This document shows positions 8,668-18,745 of a stretch of DNA of 40,493 nucleotides, piece by piece. This stretch comes from Thiothrix sp. (GTDB lineage: Bacteria; Pseudomonadota; Gammaproteobacteria; Thiotrichales; Thiotrichaceae). The stretch spans positions 1 through 40,493 of the forward strand of contig SSFA01000002.1 of NCBI GenBank assembly GCA_008015155.1, given 5' to 3'. The first letter of the stretch is position 1, and the number at the start of each line of letters is the position of its first letter. The notes below the pieces were generated by a model. That model was not told where the DNA came from, ran no database searches, and worked only from the letters and a program-made list of their open reading frames with translations. The position numbers were made by a program, and so were the translations under genes.

Positions 8668-9899
8668 ACATTCTTCTCATTAACCACTACGCTGGTTCAT
8701 CTCAACATGGCATGGAATATCGCCCCTATTATTTAGCGACCGAATGGATAAGATCGGGACATAAAGTCCGCATTATTGCCTCATCTAAATCTCATGTACG
8801 CTCTAGCTCTCCGAATTTAAATAAGCAAGACGTATTAAATGAAACTATTGATGGCATTGATTATACTTGGTATAGAACGCCCTCCTACTCGGGTAATGGG
8901 ATGGGACGCGTACGGAACATGGCGGCCTTTGTCATGCGCTTATTTAGAGAAAGCAAAGCTATTGCTGACACATTCAAGCCTGATATTGTTATCGCATCCA
9001 GTACCTATCCCATGGATATTTGGCCTGCCGAGCGTATTGCAAAACTTGCGAAAGCCAAGTTAATTTTTGAAGTCCATGATTTATGGCCTCTTTCACCCAT
9101 GGAATTAGGTGGAATGTCAAAGTGGCATCCCTTTATTGTATTGGTGCAACAGGCAGAAAATTATGCCTATCGTCACGCTGATACAGTGGTTTCTATGTTG
9201 CCAAAAGTTCATGATCACATGGAGGCACATGGTTTAGCACCTCATAAATTGCACATTATACCTAATGGTATCAGCTTAGAAGAATGGATGGGTACGCTAC
9301 CAACCCTAGACGAATCTGTTAGCAAGGTACTCCTGCAATATAAAAGCCAAGGAAAAGCTATTATTGGCTATGCAGGTGCTCATGGTGTAGCCAATGCTTT
9401 AGATGTCTTGCTAGAAGCGGCAAAGCAATTGAAAGATGAAAAAGTCGTCTTCGTCCTTGTTGGAAATGGTTCAGAAAAAAGTAATTTACAACAGAAGGCT
9501 AAGGCAGAATTAATAGATAATGTTTTTTTTCTTGACCCCATAAAAAAAAACCAAATTCCAGCGCTTTTACAGTATTTCGACATTGCTTATATTGGCTGGC
9601 ATCATCAACCACTTTATCGTTTTGGAATTGCGCCCAATAAGCTAATGGACTACATGATGGCAGAAAAGGTCGTTTTACACTCTGTTAGTGCTGGAAATGA
9701 CCCTGTAACCGAAGCAGGCTGTGGTTTAACTGTCAAGCCAGAAAGCCCTCAAGCTATTGTTCAAGGCATACGTCAATTACTGGCTCTAGATAAAGCTGAA
9801 CGCGAACTAATGAGTAAGCGTGGACGTGAGTATATTCTAAAACATCATACTTACCCTTTACTAGCTAAACGTTTCTTGGAAGTTATGCAAAATGGCTGA
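8664..9899 (+). CDS. Glycosyltransferase family 4, WbuB-like
   Basis: The protein has 411 residues. The N-terminus INHYAGSSQHGMEYRPYYLA, followed by a long acceptor domain, is characteristic of the WbuB-type GT4 group. Other family features are FEVHDLWPLSPMELGGM, a central IIPNGISLEEW, IIGYAGAHGVANALDVLLEA, LVGNGSEKSNLQ, and a C-terminal GIAPNKLMDYMMAEK donor region. WbuB in E. coli O26 transfers N-acetyl-L-fucosamine, but the genes for that sugar are not present here, so the donor stays open. The ATG overlaps the wecB stop (ATGA), and the end overlaps the methyltransferase by 8 nt. Confidence 0.87.
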   Translation: MNILLINHYAGSSQHGMEYRPYYLATEWIRSGHKVRIIASSKSHVRSSSPNLNKQDVLNETIDGIDYTWYRTPSYSGNGMGRVRNMAAFVMRLFRESKAIADTFKPDIVIASSTYPMDIWPAERIAKLAKAKLIFEVHDLWPLSPMELGGMSKWHPFIVLVQQAENYAYRHADTVVSMLPKVHDHMEAHGLAPHKLHIIPNGISLEEWMGTLPTLDESVSKVLLQYKSQGKAIIGYAGAHGVANALDVLLEAAKQLKDEKVVFVLVGNGSEKSNLQQKAKAELIDNVFFLDPIKKNQIPALLQYFDIAYIGWHHQPLYRFGIAPNKLMDYMMAEKVVLHSVSAGNDPVTEAGCGLTVKPESPQAIVQGIRQLLALDKAERELMSKRGREYILKHHTYPLLAKRFLEVMQNG

Positions 9900-10605
9900 T
9901 TTCATCGAAGAAACGCAATTAGTGTCTGAGCGCTACGCTCGCCGCCAAGTCGGTAACCGTTACAGTATGCTGCGCCCAGAAGTTTGGCTCGGAATGCAAG
10001 AACGCCAACGTGCTATATTAAGGCTGTTTCAGCAAGACTTACATTGGCAAACTATGGCTGATAAAACACTACTGGAGGTCGGCTGTGGTCATGGTGGTAA
10101 TTTACTGGAATTCCTGCGTTTTGGCTTTCTACCTGAGAACTTGTCAGGCAGTGAATTATTAGAAGAACGGGTAAAAGCTGCACGCTATTCTCTACCTGCC
10201 GCTACAACAATCCATGAGGGAGACTCAATAGCAGCTGATATTGCTCATAATAGTCAGGATATTGTTTTCCAGTCTGTAGTTTTTTCTTCATTACTAGACA
10301 ATAATTTTCAGCAAACTCTAGCAAACCAAATGTGGCAATGGGTAAAGCCAGGGGGAGGAATTTTATGGTATGACTTTATTTATAATAATCCTTCCAATCC
10401 TGATGTTCGTGGTGTATCTATAAAGCGGGTTAAAGAATTATTTCCTAGCAAGCACATGATTATTAAAAGTGTCACATTAGCACCACCTATCAGTCGTCGT
10501 GTATGCAAAATTCACCCAAATCTTTACCATCTGTTCAATATGACTCCATGGTTGCGTACCCATGTACTTATTTGGATAGCAAAACCCAAAGTAGAAGCAA
10601 AATGA
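9892..10605 (+). CDS. Class I SAM-dependent methyltransferase
   Basis: The protein has 237 residues. [16 protein letters not shown] near residue 60 is the glycine-rich AdoMet-binding motif [14 protein letters not shown] is the acidic motif II region, and [15 protein letters not shown] corresponds to motif IV. The tail [18 protein letters not shown] is typical of small-molecule methyltransferases. Its place between glycosyltransferase and aminotransferase genes, with 8-nt and 4-nt overlaps on either side, suggests that it O-methylates a sugar of the repeat unit or caps the chain. The methyl acceptor cannot be read from the sequence. Confidence 0.85.
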   Translation: MADFIEETQLVSERYARRQVGNRYSMLRPEVWLGMQERQRAILRLFQQDLHWQTMADKTLLEVGCGHGGNLLEFLRFGFLPENLSGSELLEERVKAARYSLPAATTIHEGDSIAADIAHNSQDIVFQSVVFSSLLDNNFQQTLANQMWQWVKPGGGILWYDFIYNNPSNPDVRGVSIKRVKELFPSKHMIIKSVTLAPPISRRVCKIHPNLYHLFNMTPWLRTHVLIWIAKPKVEAK

Positions 10606-11756
10606 CAACAAAACCCTTTCTTCCCTTCGCCCTCCCCGACATCGACGAAGCCGAAATTAATGAAGTTGTTGACTCCTTACGTTCTGGCTGGGTAACAACC
10701 GGTCCCAAAACTAGGCGTTTTGAATCTGATTTTGCAGAGTTTGTTGGTGGCAATTGCGAGGCCATTTCTGTCAATTCCGCCACCGCTGGCTTACACCTAG
10801 CACTGGAAGCCATCGGCATCAGCGCAGGTGATGAAGTCATCACCACACCCTACACTTTCACTGCTACCGCTGAAGTTATTCGCTATTTGGGCGCGCATCC
10901 TGTTCTTGTTGATATTGATCCCAACACCCTCAATATAGACCCTAGGAAAATTGAAGCTGCTATCACTTCCAGAACCAGGGCAATCATTCCTGTTCACTTT
11001 GCAGGATTAGCGTGTGATATGACAACTATTCTTGCGATTGCGCGTAAACATAAGCTTAAAGTACTAGAAGATGCAGCTCATGCTCTTCCCACGCGCTATC
11101 AAGGTCAACTAATCGGTTCATTAGATAGTGATGTCACTGTCTTCAGTTTTTACGCTACCAAAACCATCACTACTGGTGAAGGCGGCATGATTGTTACTCG
11201 TAATCCAGAAATAGCTGCCCGCTGTAAAGTCATGCGCCTACATGGCATTAGCCGTGACGCTTTCGACCGTTACACCTCTAATAAGCCAGCCTGGCATTAT
11301 GAAGTAGTTGCCCCCGGTTTCAAATACAACCTAACTGATTTAGCCTCCTCCCTTGGCATTCACCAGCTACAAAAAGCTAACCGTTTCCAGCAACGCCGTC
11401 AGGAAATGGCTGAGCGTTACACTCATGAACTAGCAGATTTACCGCTTTTATTCCCACCTTCTGCAGCCGAAGGCGACTTACACGCTTGGCACTTATATGT
11501 GTTACGCCTGAAACCGGAGGCAGGTATTAAGCGCAACCAATTCATCGAGGCAATGGCTGAACGTGGCATTGGCTGTAGTGTTCATTTTATCCCGTTACAC
11601 CTACATCCCTATTGGCAAAATAGCTATCACTTACAGCCAAAAGACTTTCCTGATAGCTTAGACACCTATGAACAGGCTGTCAGTCTACCACTGTACACTA
11701 AAATGACGGATCAAGACCAAACAAGGGTCATTAATTCGATTACAGAGATTTTATAA
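10602..11756 (+). CDS. DegT/DnrJ/EryC1/StrS sugar aminotransferase, ArnB-like
   Basis: The start is placed at ATG 10602, which overlaps the methyltransferase stop as ATGA. A longer reading from 10503 would run 33 residues into that gene. The 384-residue protein closely resembles ArnB/PglE-type PLP enzymes: [61 protein letters not shown], and [14 protein letters not shown] with the PLP-binding Lys, then [14 protein letters not shown]. It would aminate a UDP-4-keto-sugar with glutamate as donor. The WbpM/PglF-like dehydratase at 12469 makes just such 4-keto-6-deoxy sugars, so a 4-amino-4,6-dideoxy HexNAc is the likely product. Which epimer is formed is not known. Confidence 0.9.
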   Translation: MTTKPFLPFALPDIDEAEINEVVDSLRSGWVTTGPKTRRFESDFAEFVGGNCEAISVNSATAGLHLALEAIGISAGDEVITTPYTFTATAEVIRYLGAHPVLVDIDPNTLNIDPRKIEAAITSRTRAIIPVHFAGLACDMTTILAIARKHKLKVLEDAAHALPTRYQGQLIGSLDSDVTVFSFYATKTITTGEGGMIVTRNPEIAARCKVMRLHGISRDAFDRYTSNKPAWHYEVVAPGFKYNLTDLASSLGIHQLQKANRFQQRRQEMAERYTHELADLPLLFPPSAAEGDLHAWHLYVLRLKPEAGIKRNQFIEAMAERGIGCSVHFIPLHLHPYWQNSYHLQPKDFPDSLDTYEQAVSLPLYTKMTDQDQTRVINSITEIL

Positions 11757-11758
11757 AC

Positions 11759-12349
11759 ATGTCAAAACGACTTTTTGACTTTTTCTTTGCAAGTTTAGGG
11801 CTAATATTACTGAGTCCTTTGTTTCTATTAATTGCGGCTTGGATCAGAACTGATTCAGTAGGACCTGTGTTTTTTAGGCAAGAAAGGGTTGGACAGTTTG
11901 GTAAAATTTTCCGTATCCACAAATTTCGTACGATGGTGACAGACGCAGAAAAGCAAGGGATGCAAATTACTGTTGGCAACGACGTGCGTATTACTCGCCC
12001 TGGTTCATTCTTGCGTCGTTACAAACTTGATGAGCTTCCACAATTAATGGATGTAGTACAGGGAACCATGAGTTTGGTAGGACCACGTCCTGAAGTTCCT
12101 AAATATGTAAAGCACTATCCAGATGATATTCGGGATATTGTACTATCGGTAAAACCAGGTATTACTGATTTAGCATCCATTGATTTTAAAGACGAGAATA
12201 TACTTCTTGGAAAATCGAGTCATCCCGAAGAAACTTACATATACGAGATATTACCACGTAAACTAAACTACTGTGTACAATATGTTCAAAACCGTAGTTT
12301 GCTTTTAGATATCAAATTAATATTACGCACTATGTATGCTATCATCTAA
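11759..12349 (+). CDS. Initiating phosphoglycosyltransferase, PglC/WcaJ-core type
   Basis: At 196 residues this is the small monotopic bacterial sugar transferase core, without the extra N-terminal helices of WcaJ/WbaP. One membrane-dipping hydrophobic segment (residues 8-28) is followed by VGPVFFRQERVG, IHKFRTM, LRRYKLDELPQLMDVVQG and MSLVGPRPEVP. These hold the catalytic Asp-Glu pair (DE in KLDELPQL) and the UDP-sugar site. It moves a phospho-sugar from its UDP donor to undecaprenyl phosphate at the inner face of the membrane and so starts repeat-unit assembly. PglC relatives use UDP-diNAcBac-type sugars, which agrees with the dehydratase and aminotransferase nearby. Confidence 0.92.
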   Translation: MSKRLFDFFFASLGLILLSPLFLLIAAWIRTDSVGPVFFRQERVGQFGKIFRIHKFRTMVTDAEKQGMQITVGNDVRITRPGSFLRRYKLDELPQLMDVVQGTMSLVGPRPEVPKYVKHYPDDIRDIVLSVKPGITDLASIDFKDENILLGKSSHPEETYIYEILPRKLNYCVQYVQNRSLLLDIKLILRTMYAII

Positions 12350-12398
12350 CTTAGAGATGCTTGATTTTATTTTACATGATTAAGACTAGGGACTCCCT

Positions 12399-12430
12399 AA
12401 CTCTAAAATTGAATCATAAGTTTTAGAGTT
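12399..12430 (+). terminator. Hairpin between initiating transferase and dehydratase genes
   Basis: A perfect 10-bp inverted repeat, AACTCTAAAA (12399-12408) with TTTTAGAGTT (12421-12430), encloses a 12-nt loop. ATTAAATTTT follows. It could attenuate transcription before the dehydratase gene or be a weak terminator. The stem is AT-rich and the T run is interrupted. Confidence 0.35.
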
Positions 12431-12468
12431 ATTAAATTTTAACGATTTTATATTTACGTAAATACTTC

Positions 12469-14409
12469 ATGACCTCTAGCCTCTTTAATTTACCTCGTTG
12501 GAAAAAGCGAGCAATTATTATACTGCTGGATCTGATATTAATCCCCTTAGCAGTTTGGTCAAGCTTTGCTTTGAGATTAGGAACTTGGCAACCCCCCTTA
12601 AATGATGGTATCTGGATGCTATTTCTTGCTCCATTGGTAACAATTCCTATATTTATTCGCTTGGGTTTATATCGAGCTGTCATTCGCTTCATTGGTGGGC
12701 AGCAAGCGGTCGTTTCTGTTCTAAAGGGTGTTACACTTTCTACTTTAATATTAGCTTCAGTTGCCATTATTACAAGCTGGCAAGGAATTCCACGCTCAGT
12801 GTTTTTAATTTATTGGGGGACAGCTTTTTTATTTATAGGGGGCAGTCGCTATTTAGTAAGACTTTTATATACTTACCGCTATTTACACATTGAAAAGAAT
12901 CATGTAATCATTTATGGAGCAGGCAGCTCAGGAATTCAATTAGCACAAGCTTTAGCAGGCAATCAAGAATATCGAGTGGTAGCCTATCTTGATGATAATC
13001 CCTCCTTACATAAAGCAATTATACAGGGCTTACAGGTTTACAAATCTGAACAGCTACCTCACTTAGTAGAAAAATTAAATATCAATCAACTATTTATGGC
13101 AATGCCAAGCTTAAGTAAAGCACGTAAAAGTGAGATTTTACAAAGTTTAGAACCACTTCCTATTCATATCCTTACTGTTCCTAGTATGTCTGAATTAATC
13201 TCAGGCGAGAGGAAAATTGATGAATTACGTGAAATTGAAGTAGATGAACTACTTGGACGCGATTCTGTTTCACCTGATCAAGAGTTATTGACTGCTTGTA
13301 TTACAGGGCAAACCGTAATGATTACTGGTGCGGGTGGATCAATAGGTTCTGAGCTTTGCCGTCAGGCTTTAAAGCTTGCCCCTAGTAAATTGCTTTTATT
13401 TGAAGCTTCTGAATTCGCATTATACAGTATTGATAGCGAGCTAAATAAATTACTCGCTACCGAACAACCTCAGTTACCGAAAAGCATTTTAGTTCCAGTA
13501 CTCGGATCAGTACAAAATCAAACACGCTTGGAAGAGGTGATACAACAATATCAAGTGCATACAGTTTATCATGCAGCCGCTTATAAACATGTCCCTTTAG
13601 TAGAACATAATCCTATTGAAGGCATTCGCAATAATACGTTCGGCACCTTGTATACAGCTTTAGCTGCCAAAAACTGTAACGTACGCAATTTTGTGTTTAT
13701 ATCAACTGACAAAGCAGTACGCCCCACCAATGTAATGGGTGCTAGTAAAAGAATGGCCGAATTAACACTTCAAGCATTAGCTGAGCAACCCAGTCGTACT
13801 TTGTTCAGCATGGTACGTTTTGGCAATGTTCTAGGTTCCTCTGGGTCTGTTGTACCTCTCTTTCGTAAACAAATTCAGATGGGGGGGCCTATTACTATTA
13901 CCCATCCAGAAATTATTCGTTATTTTATGACGATCCCTGAAGCTGCTCAGTTAGTGATTCAAGCGGGAGCCTTGGCCAAGGGTGGTGAGGTGTTCTTATT
14001 AGATATGGGCGAACCAGTAAAAATTATTGACCTTGCGCGGCGTATGGTACATTTATCAGGCTATACCATTAAAGACAGCCAAAATCCTGATGGTCAGATT
14101 GAACTGAAATTTACTGGTCTACGCCCTGGCGAAAAATTATATGAGGAATTATTAATTGACAGTAAAGCAGATAAAACAACCCATCCTAAAGTCTTTAAAG
14201 CACACGAAAACTATTTGCCTTGGGCAGATTTAGAACCTGTACTTGCTAAACTTGAAAAAGCTTGCCAACAACGCGATGCTCAACAAATTCAGTCTATATT
14301 GGAAAGCTACGTATCCGGCTTTAAAGGGCATGTTCAAGTAGAAACCATACCTGTACCCATACAAACTAGTAAAAAGTCAGCCAACCTAGCATTTTTTACA
14401 GCTCGCTAA
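12469..14409 (+). CDS. UDP-HexNAc 4,6-dehydratase, WbpM/PglF/CapD family
   Basis: The protein has 646 residues, the full length of the membrane-bound class. Four hydrophobic segments lie in residues 15-125. A degenerate Rossmann domain (IYGAGSSGIQLAQAL, about 148) follows, then the catalytic SDR domain with ITGAGGSIGSELCRQ at 284-298. STDKAVRPTNVMGASKRMAE (from 412) holds the signature of this class: Met (423) in place of the usual SDR tyrosine, with Lys 427. It turns UDP-GlcNAc into UDP-4-keto-6-deoxy-HexNAc, the substrate for the aminotransferase upstream. A 119-nt gap containing a hairpin separates it from the previous gene, so it may have its own promoter. Confidence 0.93.
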   Translation: MTSSLFNLPRWKKRAIIILLDLILIPLAVWSSFALRLGTWQPPLNDGIWMLFLAPLVTIPIFIRLGLYRAVIRFIGGQQAVVSVLKGVTLSTLILASVAIITSWQGIPRSVFLIYWGTAFLFIGGSRYLVRLLYTYRYLHIEKNHVIIYGAGSSGIQLAQALAGNQEYRVVAYLDDNPSLHKAIIQGLQVYKSEQLPHLVEKLNINQLFMAMPSLSKARKSEILQSLEPLPIHILTVPSMSELISGERKIDELREIEVDELLGRDSVSPDQELLTACITGQTVMITGAGGSIGSELCRQALKLAPSKLLLFEASEFALYSIDSELNKLLATEQPQLPKSILVPVLGSVQNQTRLEEVIQQYQVHTVYHAAAYKHVPLVEHNPIEGIRNNTFGTLYTALAAKNCNVRNFVFISTDKAVRPTNVMGASKRMAELTLQALAEQPSRTLFSMVRFGNVLGSSGSVVPLFRKQIQMGGPITITHPEIIRYFMTIPEAAQLVIQAGALAKGGEVFLLDMGEPVKIIDLARRMVHLSGYTIKDSQNPDGQIELKFTGLRPGEKLYEELLIDSKADKTTHPKVFKAHENYLPWADLEPVLAKLEKACQQRDAQQIQSILESYVSGFKGHVQVETIPVPIQTSKKSANLAFFTAR

Positions 14410-14460
14410 CTCTAGCTAACGTATACTACGCCTCATAAACCAAATATTAGCTTAAATTTT

Positions 14461-15780
14461 ATGGTAGCCAATAATTTAACCACGAATAACCCCTCTTCTA
14501 GTACTAATGAAATTGAACTACGAACTTTAATTAAGGTATTGTTAAAATTCAAGAAAACTATTTTATATGTTAGTGTGCTTTGTCTGATTGCTAGTTTTGT
14601 TTATGCTCTTTTATTAACCCCTGTTTATAAAGCTAGAACCTCTTTTTTACCCCCTACTTTAGGTGATGTCGCTCCATTAAAAATCCCTACGTTTGGTGAG
14701 CAGCTAAGCCCAGAAAAGAATGAAGATCTAATTAAAAAAATTTATCTTAATTTCGAAACTAATTTAAACTCTCTCAAACTGCGTCGCGAAATCTTTGACA
14801 AGATGAAGCTACTGTCTATTCTTAAAAAAGATATTAGTGATGATACTAATATAGATGTTGTATTTAGTAGTTTTAATGAAAAATTTTTAATTGAGCGCCC
14901 ATCGTCAAAAAAAGATGCACTTACTATACCTATACTCACCTTAACTTTAAAAGGCAGCGATCCTAAATTAATTGCTGACATATTAAATCAACTCAGCGCT
15001 AAGGTCTTAGACACTACTGAGCAAGAAGTTATTCGTGATGTTATGGAACAGGTTACTTTTAGGAAAGACCAACTTAACAGAGAAATTAACGAACTACGTG
15101 CTAAAGCAGAGCGACAAAAGCAAGATACTATAATTAAACTACAAGAAACAGACAAAATAGAGCGTGAAAAACTAGAAGATCAAATTAATACCCTACGTGA
15201 AAGTGCGAAAACTAAAAGATATGATCAAATCACTACGTTAACAGAAGCAGCAAAGATTGCTGAAAGCATAGGTCTAATTGAAAAGTCTGCCCTGTTAGAA
15301 AACAACGCGCTAGTCAATAATGAGCGTAATGCCTTCTATACGGAAGTTAATACTCAACCTCAACCTTTATACCTACGTGGTTCTAAAGCTCTACGCTCAG
15401 AAATCAAAGAGTTGACTGAGCGTACCTCCGATGATCCTTTTATTCCAGGACTGCGTGATTTACAGGATAAAGTTGAACTGTTTAAAACCAATCGTCAGGT
15501 AGAGGCCTTGAAAGCACGTACAAGTAATGATGCTTTTATTGAAACGCTGCGGGACAAAGAATCTGAGTTAGCTGTGTTAGAGGCATTTAAAATTGCCCCT
15601 AATCAGGTTAGTGTAGCTACTTTGGACCAAGCAGCCTTCCCTCCAGAAAAGCGTGAAAGTCCGAAACGAGCTAAAATTGTGGCTTTAGGTGCATTTGGCG
15701 GCTTGGTTTTAGGTATTCTTGCAGCGTTTATGGTTAATTTCTGGCAAAGTATGCGTCTGGAAGACAAAGGACAAGCATAA
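14461..15780 (+). CDS. Wzz-type polysaccharide chain-length regulator
   Basis: The protein has 439 residues. It has an N-terminal cytoplasmic tail and a first transmembrane helix (about residues 35-55, LYVSVLCLIASFVYALLLTP), followed by VYKARTSFLPP as in Wzz domains. The periplasmic part is long, charged and coiled-coil (about 185-280). A proline-rich motif with the order PPEKRESPKRAK leads into the second membrane helix near the C-terminus. This is the layout of polysaccharide co-polymerase class 1 (WzzB/FepE), which sets chain length together with Wzy. No tyrosine-kinase domain is attached. It fits with the Wzy-like polymerase at 4059. The gene ends directly before ettA (TAA then ATG). Confidence 0.85.
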   Translation: MVANNLTTNNPSSSTNEIELRTLIKVLLKFKKTILYVSVLCLIASFVYALLLTPVYKARTSFLPPTLGDVAPLKIPTFGEQLSPEKNEDLIKKIYLNFETNLNSLKLRREIFDKMKLLSILKKDISDDTNIDVVFSSFNEKFLIERPSSKKDALTIPILTLTLKGSDPKLIADILNQLSAKVLDTTEQEVIRDVMEQVTFRKDQLNREINELRAKAERQKQDTIIKLQETDKIEREKLEDQINTLRESAKTKRYDQITTLTEAAKIAESIGLIEKSALLENNALVNNERNAFYTEVNTQPQPLYLRGSKALRSEIKELTERTSDDPFIPGLRDLQDKVELFKTNRQVEALKARTSNDAFIETLRDKESELAVLEAFKIAPNQVSVATLDQAAFPPEKRESPKRAKIVALGAFGGLVLGILAAFMVNFWQSMRLEDKGQA

Positions 15781-17448
15781 ATGGCCCAATACATCTACAC
15801 CATGAACGGTGTCGGCAAAGTAGTCCCGCCGAACCGCTTCATCTTAAAAGATATTTATCTTAATTTTTTCCCTGGTGCGAAGATCGGTGTACTGGGTTAT
15901 AACGGTGCCGGTAAATCGACTTTATTGCGCATCATGGCCGGAGTCGATCAGGAGATTGTGGGCGAGGCGCGTCCACAGCCAGGTATTAATATCGGTTATC
16001 TAGCGCAAGAACCTCAACTGAATCCTGCAAAGGATGTAAGGGGGAATGTTGAAGAAGGCTTAAAAGTCATCAAGGATGCGCAGGAAAAATTAGAGGCCGT
16101 TTATGCAGCCTATGCAGAGCCTGATGCTGACTTTGATGCTTTAGCCGCTGAGCAGGCACGTTTAGAAAATATCCTCCAAGCTGCTGATGTGCATAATCTT
16201 GAACATACTTTAGAAGTTGCAGCGGATGCTTTACGTCTACCGCCTTGGGATGCTGATGTCTCAACCTTATCAGGTGGGGAAAAGCGTCGAGTAGCTCTGT
16301 GTCGCTTACTCCTTTCTTCTCCAGATATGTTGATTCTGGACGAACCCACTAACCATCTGGATGCCGAGTCGGTCGCTTGGTTAGAGCGCTTTTTGCAAGA
16401 ATTTCCCGGTACTGTGGTTGCTGTCACGCATGATCGCTATTTCTTAGATAATGTTGCTGGCTGGATTTTAGAGTTGGATCGTGGACAAGGCATTCCTTGG
16501 GAAGGCAATTATTCTTCATGGCTCGAGCAAAAAGAGCGCCGCTTAGAACAAGAGAAAAAATCCGAGCAAGGCCGCTTGAAAGCGATGAAAGAGGAATTGG
16601 AATGGGTACGTTCTAATCCGAAAGGCCGTCAAGCCAAGAGCAAAGCACGGATGCAGCGCTTTGAAGAACTATCTTCCAGTGATTACCAAAAGCGCGCGGA
16701 GACCAATGAAATTTATATCGCTCCTGGGCCACGCCTAGGCGATTTAGTGATTGAAGCGAATAATATCAGCAAAGCCTTTGGCGATCGTGTTCTGTATGAC
16801 AATCTTAGTTTTAATTTACCGAAAGGCGGTATTGTGGGTGTGATTGGCCCGAATGGTGCTGGTAAAACCACTCTCTTCCGCTTAATTACTGGTCAAGAGC
16901 AACCCGATAGTGGTGAGTTTCGCGTTGGAGACACGGTCAAGATTGCTTATGTTGATCAATCACGCGATGCTTTGGATGCGAGTAAAACGGTCTTCCAAGA
17001 GATTGCCGATGGTCATGATCTGATGAATGTAAATGGCTATACCTTGCAATCACGTGCTTATATTGGGCGCTTCAATTTTAAAGGTGAAGGTCAACAGAAA
17101 CGCATCGGTGATCTTTCCGGTGGTGAGCGCAATCGGGTTCATTTGGCTAAGCTGCTTAAATCGGGTGGTAATTTATTACTTCTTGATGAACCCACCAATG
17201 ACTTGGACGTAGAAACTTTACGGGCGCTCGAAGAAGCTTTACTTAACTTCCCAGGCTGTGCTGTAGTGATTTCGCATGATCGCTGGTTCCTTGATCGGAT
17301 CGCGACTCATATTTTAGCCTTCGAAGGGGATTCGCAAGTCACTTGGTTTGAAGGCAACTACAGCGATTACGAAGAAGACTATAAACGTCGTCATGGTAAT
17401 GAATTGCATCCACAACGGATCAAGTATAAACGTCTCAAAACTGCTTAA
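15781..17448 (+). CDS. ettA: Energy-dependent translational throttle protein EttA
   Basis: The protein has 555 residues, the normal length for this ABC-F protein. There are two ATP-binding cassettes: GYNGAGKST (about 40-48), [15 protein letters not shown] and [11 protein letters not shown] in the first, and [32 protein letters not shown] and [11 protein letters not shown] in the second. The charged inter-domain linker with [20 protein letters not shown] is the P-site tRNA interaction motif, and the [17 protein letters not shown] insert corresponds to the arm. It binds the ribosomal E site and gates the first peptide bond according to ADP/ATP ratio. It has no known role in glycan synthesis, and its abutting position after the Wzz gene may mark the edge of the polysaccharide locus. 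AAAGGA about 9 nt upstream supports the ATG. Confidence 0.96.
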   Translation: MAQYIYTMNGVGKVVPPNRFILKDIYLNFFPGAKIGVLGYNGAGKSTLLRIMAGVDQEIVGEARPQPGINIGYLAQEPQLNPAKDVRGNVEEGLKVIKDAQEKLEAVYAAYAEPDADFDALAAEQARLENILQAADVHNLEHTLEVAADALRLPPWDADVSTLSGGEKRRVALCRLLLSSPDMLILDEPTNHLDAESVAWLERFLQEFPGTVVAVTHDRYFLDNVAGWILELDRGQGIPWEGNYSSWLEQKERRLEQEKKSEQGRLKAMKEELEWVRSNPKGRQAKSKARMQRFEELSSSDYQKRAETNEIYIAPGPRLGDLVIEANNISKAFGDRVLYDNLSFNLPKGGIVGVIGPNGAGKTTLFRLITGQEQPDSGEFRVGDTVKIAYVDQSRDALDASKTVFQEIADGHDLMNVNGYTLQSRAYIGRFNFKGEGQQKRIGDLSGGERNRVHLAKLLKSGGNLLLLDEPTNDLDVETLRALEEALLNFPGCAVVISHDRWFLDRIATHILAFEGDSQVTWFEGNYSDYEEDYKRRHGNELHPQRIKYKRLKTA

Positions 17449-17467
17449 GCTGAGCTCAGTTAGGTAC

Positions 17468-17495
17468 AAAAAAGCCCTCTTTCGAGGGCTTTTTT
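17468..17495. terminator. Bidirectional terminator between ettA and the transglycosylase gene
   Basis: AAAAAAGCCCTC (17468-17479), a TTTC loop, then GAGGGCTTTTTT (17484-17495). The A-tract and T-tract flank a GC-rich 6-bp core, so it can stop transcription from both convergent genes. Confidence 0.9.
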
Positions 17496-17510
17496 ATTTC
17501 TATGTTTTTA

Positions 17511-18461
17511 TTACAAACTACATTCTGAGACTTTCAATACCTGCTCTGGCTTAATCACAGCGCGTTTTTCTTCCATATCGTTGTAACGCTTGATCATTAT
17601 TTTTGAGGAACCTGTGACTTTACTGATCCGTTCAATCGAATCATTATCCTTAACAGTGTAGAAGAAAGTACGGACACCTTGTTTATCTTTGTAGGAAGTT
17701 GATTTGCTGAGCTTTTTGGAGGCTGACTTACAGCTTGGGAGGAGGCGTTTTTCAACAGTTTTCGGGGTTAAGACATGCTCTATGTTACTCGATCGTAAAC
17801 GCTTACCTGTAATCATGGGTTCAGTGGCTTCCTGCTCAGGATTCATAGTCGCTGGATAGAGCTGATCTTCAATTAAACTCGCACGTTGAAATTGAGCAGC
17901 AGCTGCTAGATTCGGAGCAAACAGCACTTGGCTATTTCTATTAGCTAATTTGCGATAAGCATTTAAGACTTGGATTAAATAGCGCCGTGTCTCTTGGTAA
18001 GGAACATTCCAGCCATGCCGATCAACCGTACCTTCGCCTGAATTATAAGCCGCCACCGCATGATAAATACTGCCGTCATAGCGGTCTAATAACCAGCGCA
18101 AATAGCGTGTGCCTGCATGTACATTGTGCGTCACACTTTTATCAGTCGCACCAAAGCGGCGCGCAGTAGCTGGCATTAATTGCATTAAGCCATAAGCACC
18201 TTTGTGGGAGACCGCGGTAGGACGGAAACAAGTCTCAGCAGTAATGACCGCTTGAATCAGCTCAGCACTGACACCGTATTGCAGCGAGACTGCATTGATA
18301 AGATTCTGATAAGCACTCGCTTTTTGGCGAATGACCGTTGGGCTATTTTGATCACAGGTTCTGAAACCTGCTTGAACGTTGCTAGTGACTGACACTCCGG
18401 TCACACATATTAAAAACTGCACACAAATCCATTGGGACAGTCGTTTTCTCATCTTAGGCAT
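17511..18461 (-). CDS. Lytic transglycosylase (SLT domain) with C-terminal LysM-like domain
   Basis: The protein has up to 316 residues. ATG 18461 lies right against GAGAG, so the second Met (18452), with 9-nt spacing, is the more likely start. An N-terminal signal peptide (about residues 8-31) exports it. The SLT core has VITAETCFRPTAVSHKGAYG with the catalytic Glu (about 76), then GLMQLMPATARRFG, NVHAGTRYLRWLLDRY and AVAAYNSGEGTV, as in MltC/Slt70-like family 1 enzymes. The C-terminal 50 residues (FFYTVKDNDSIERISKVTG, then IKPEQVLKVSE) form a LysM-like peptidoglycan-binding domain. It would cleave the glycan backbone of peptidoglycan with 1,6-anhydro product formation. It ends against a shared terminator with ettA. 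Confidence 0.9.
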   Translation of the reverse strand: MPKMRKRLSQWICVQFLICVTGVSVTSNVQAGFRTCDQNSPTVIRQKASAYQNLINAVSLQYGVSAELIQAVITAETCFRPTAVSHKGAYGLMQLMPATARRFGATDKSVTHNVHAGTRYLRWLLDRYDGSIYHAVAAYNSGEGTVDRHGWNVPYQETRRYLIQVLNAYRKLANRNSQVLFAPNLAAAAQFQRASLIEDQLYPATMNPEQEATEPMITGKRLRSSNIEHVLTPKTVEKRLLPSCKSASKKLSKSTSYKDKQGVRTFFYTVKDNDSIERISKVTGSSKIMIKRYNDMEEKRAVIKPEQVLKVSECSL

Positions 18462-18596
18462 CTCTCTACTTTATGCTTCAAAGCACAAAAATCTACGTTC
18501 GTCAAGACCACACAGATTTCGTCGCATTCAATGCTTCCTGAAAAATCATGGCTTTATATAACAGGCCTCTAGCAGGTCGCTAATATTTATTTTCGA

Positions 18597-18626
18597 TTGA
18601 AAATTAAATTTTCTAATAGATTTTAT
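18597..18626 (+). promoter_or_regulatory. Candidate sigma70 promoter for mnmC
   Basis: TTGAAA at 18597-18602 (5 of 6 match to the -35 consensus) and TTTTAT at 18621-18626 (4 of 6 match to -10) are 18 nt apart in the divergent gap between the transglycosylase gene and mnmC. It is a pattern match only, in AT-rich DNA where chance matches are common. Confidence 0.3.
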
Positions 18627-18745
18627 CAAAAACACGCATACTAGCGCTTGGAGACGACTCTAAGCTGAAGTTGAATAAAGTATTTTTTATAGATTGCTAA
18701 AAAAACTAGCATTAGCTTTGCACACTAAACAAAACATTAAATTTT

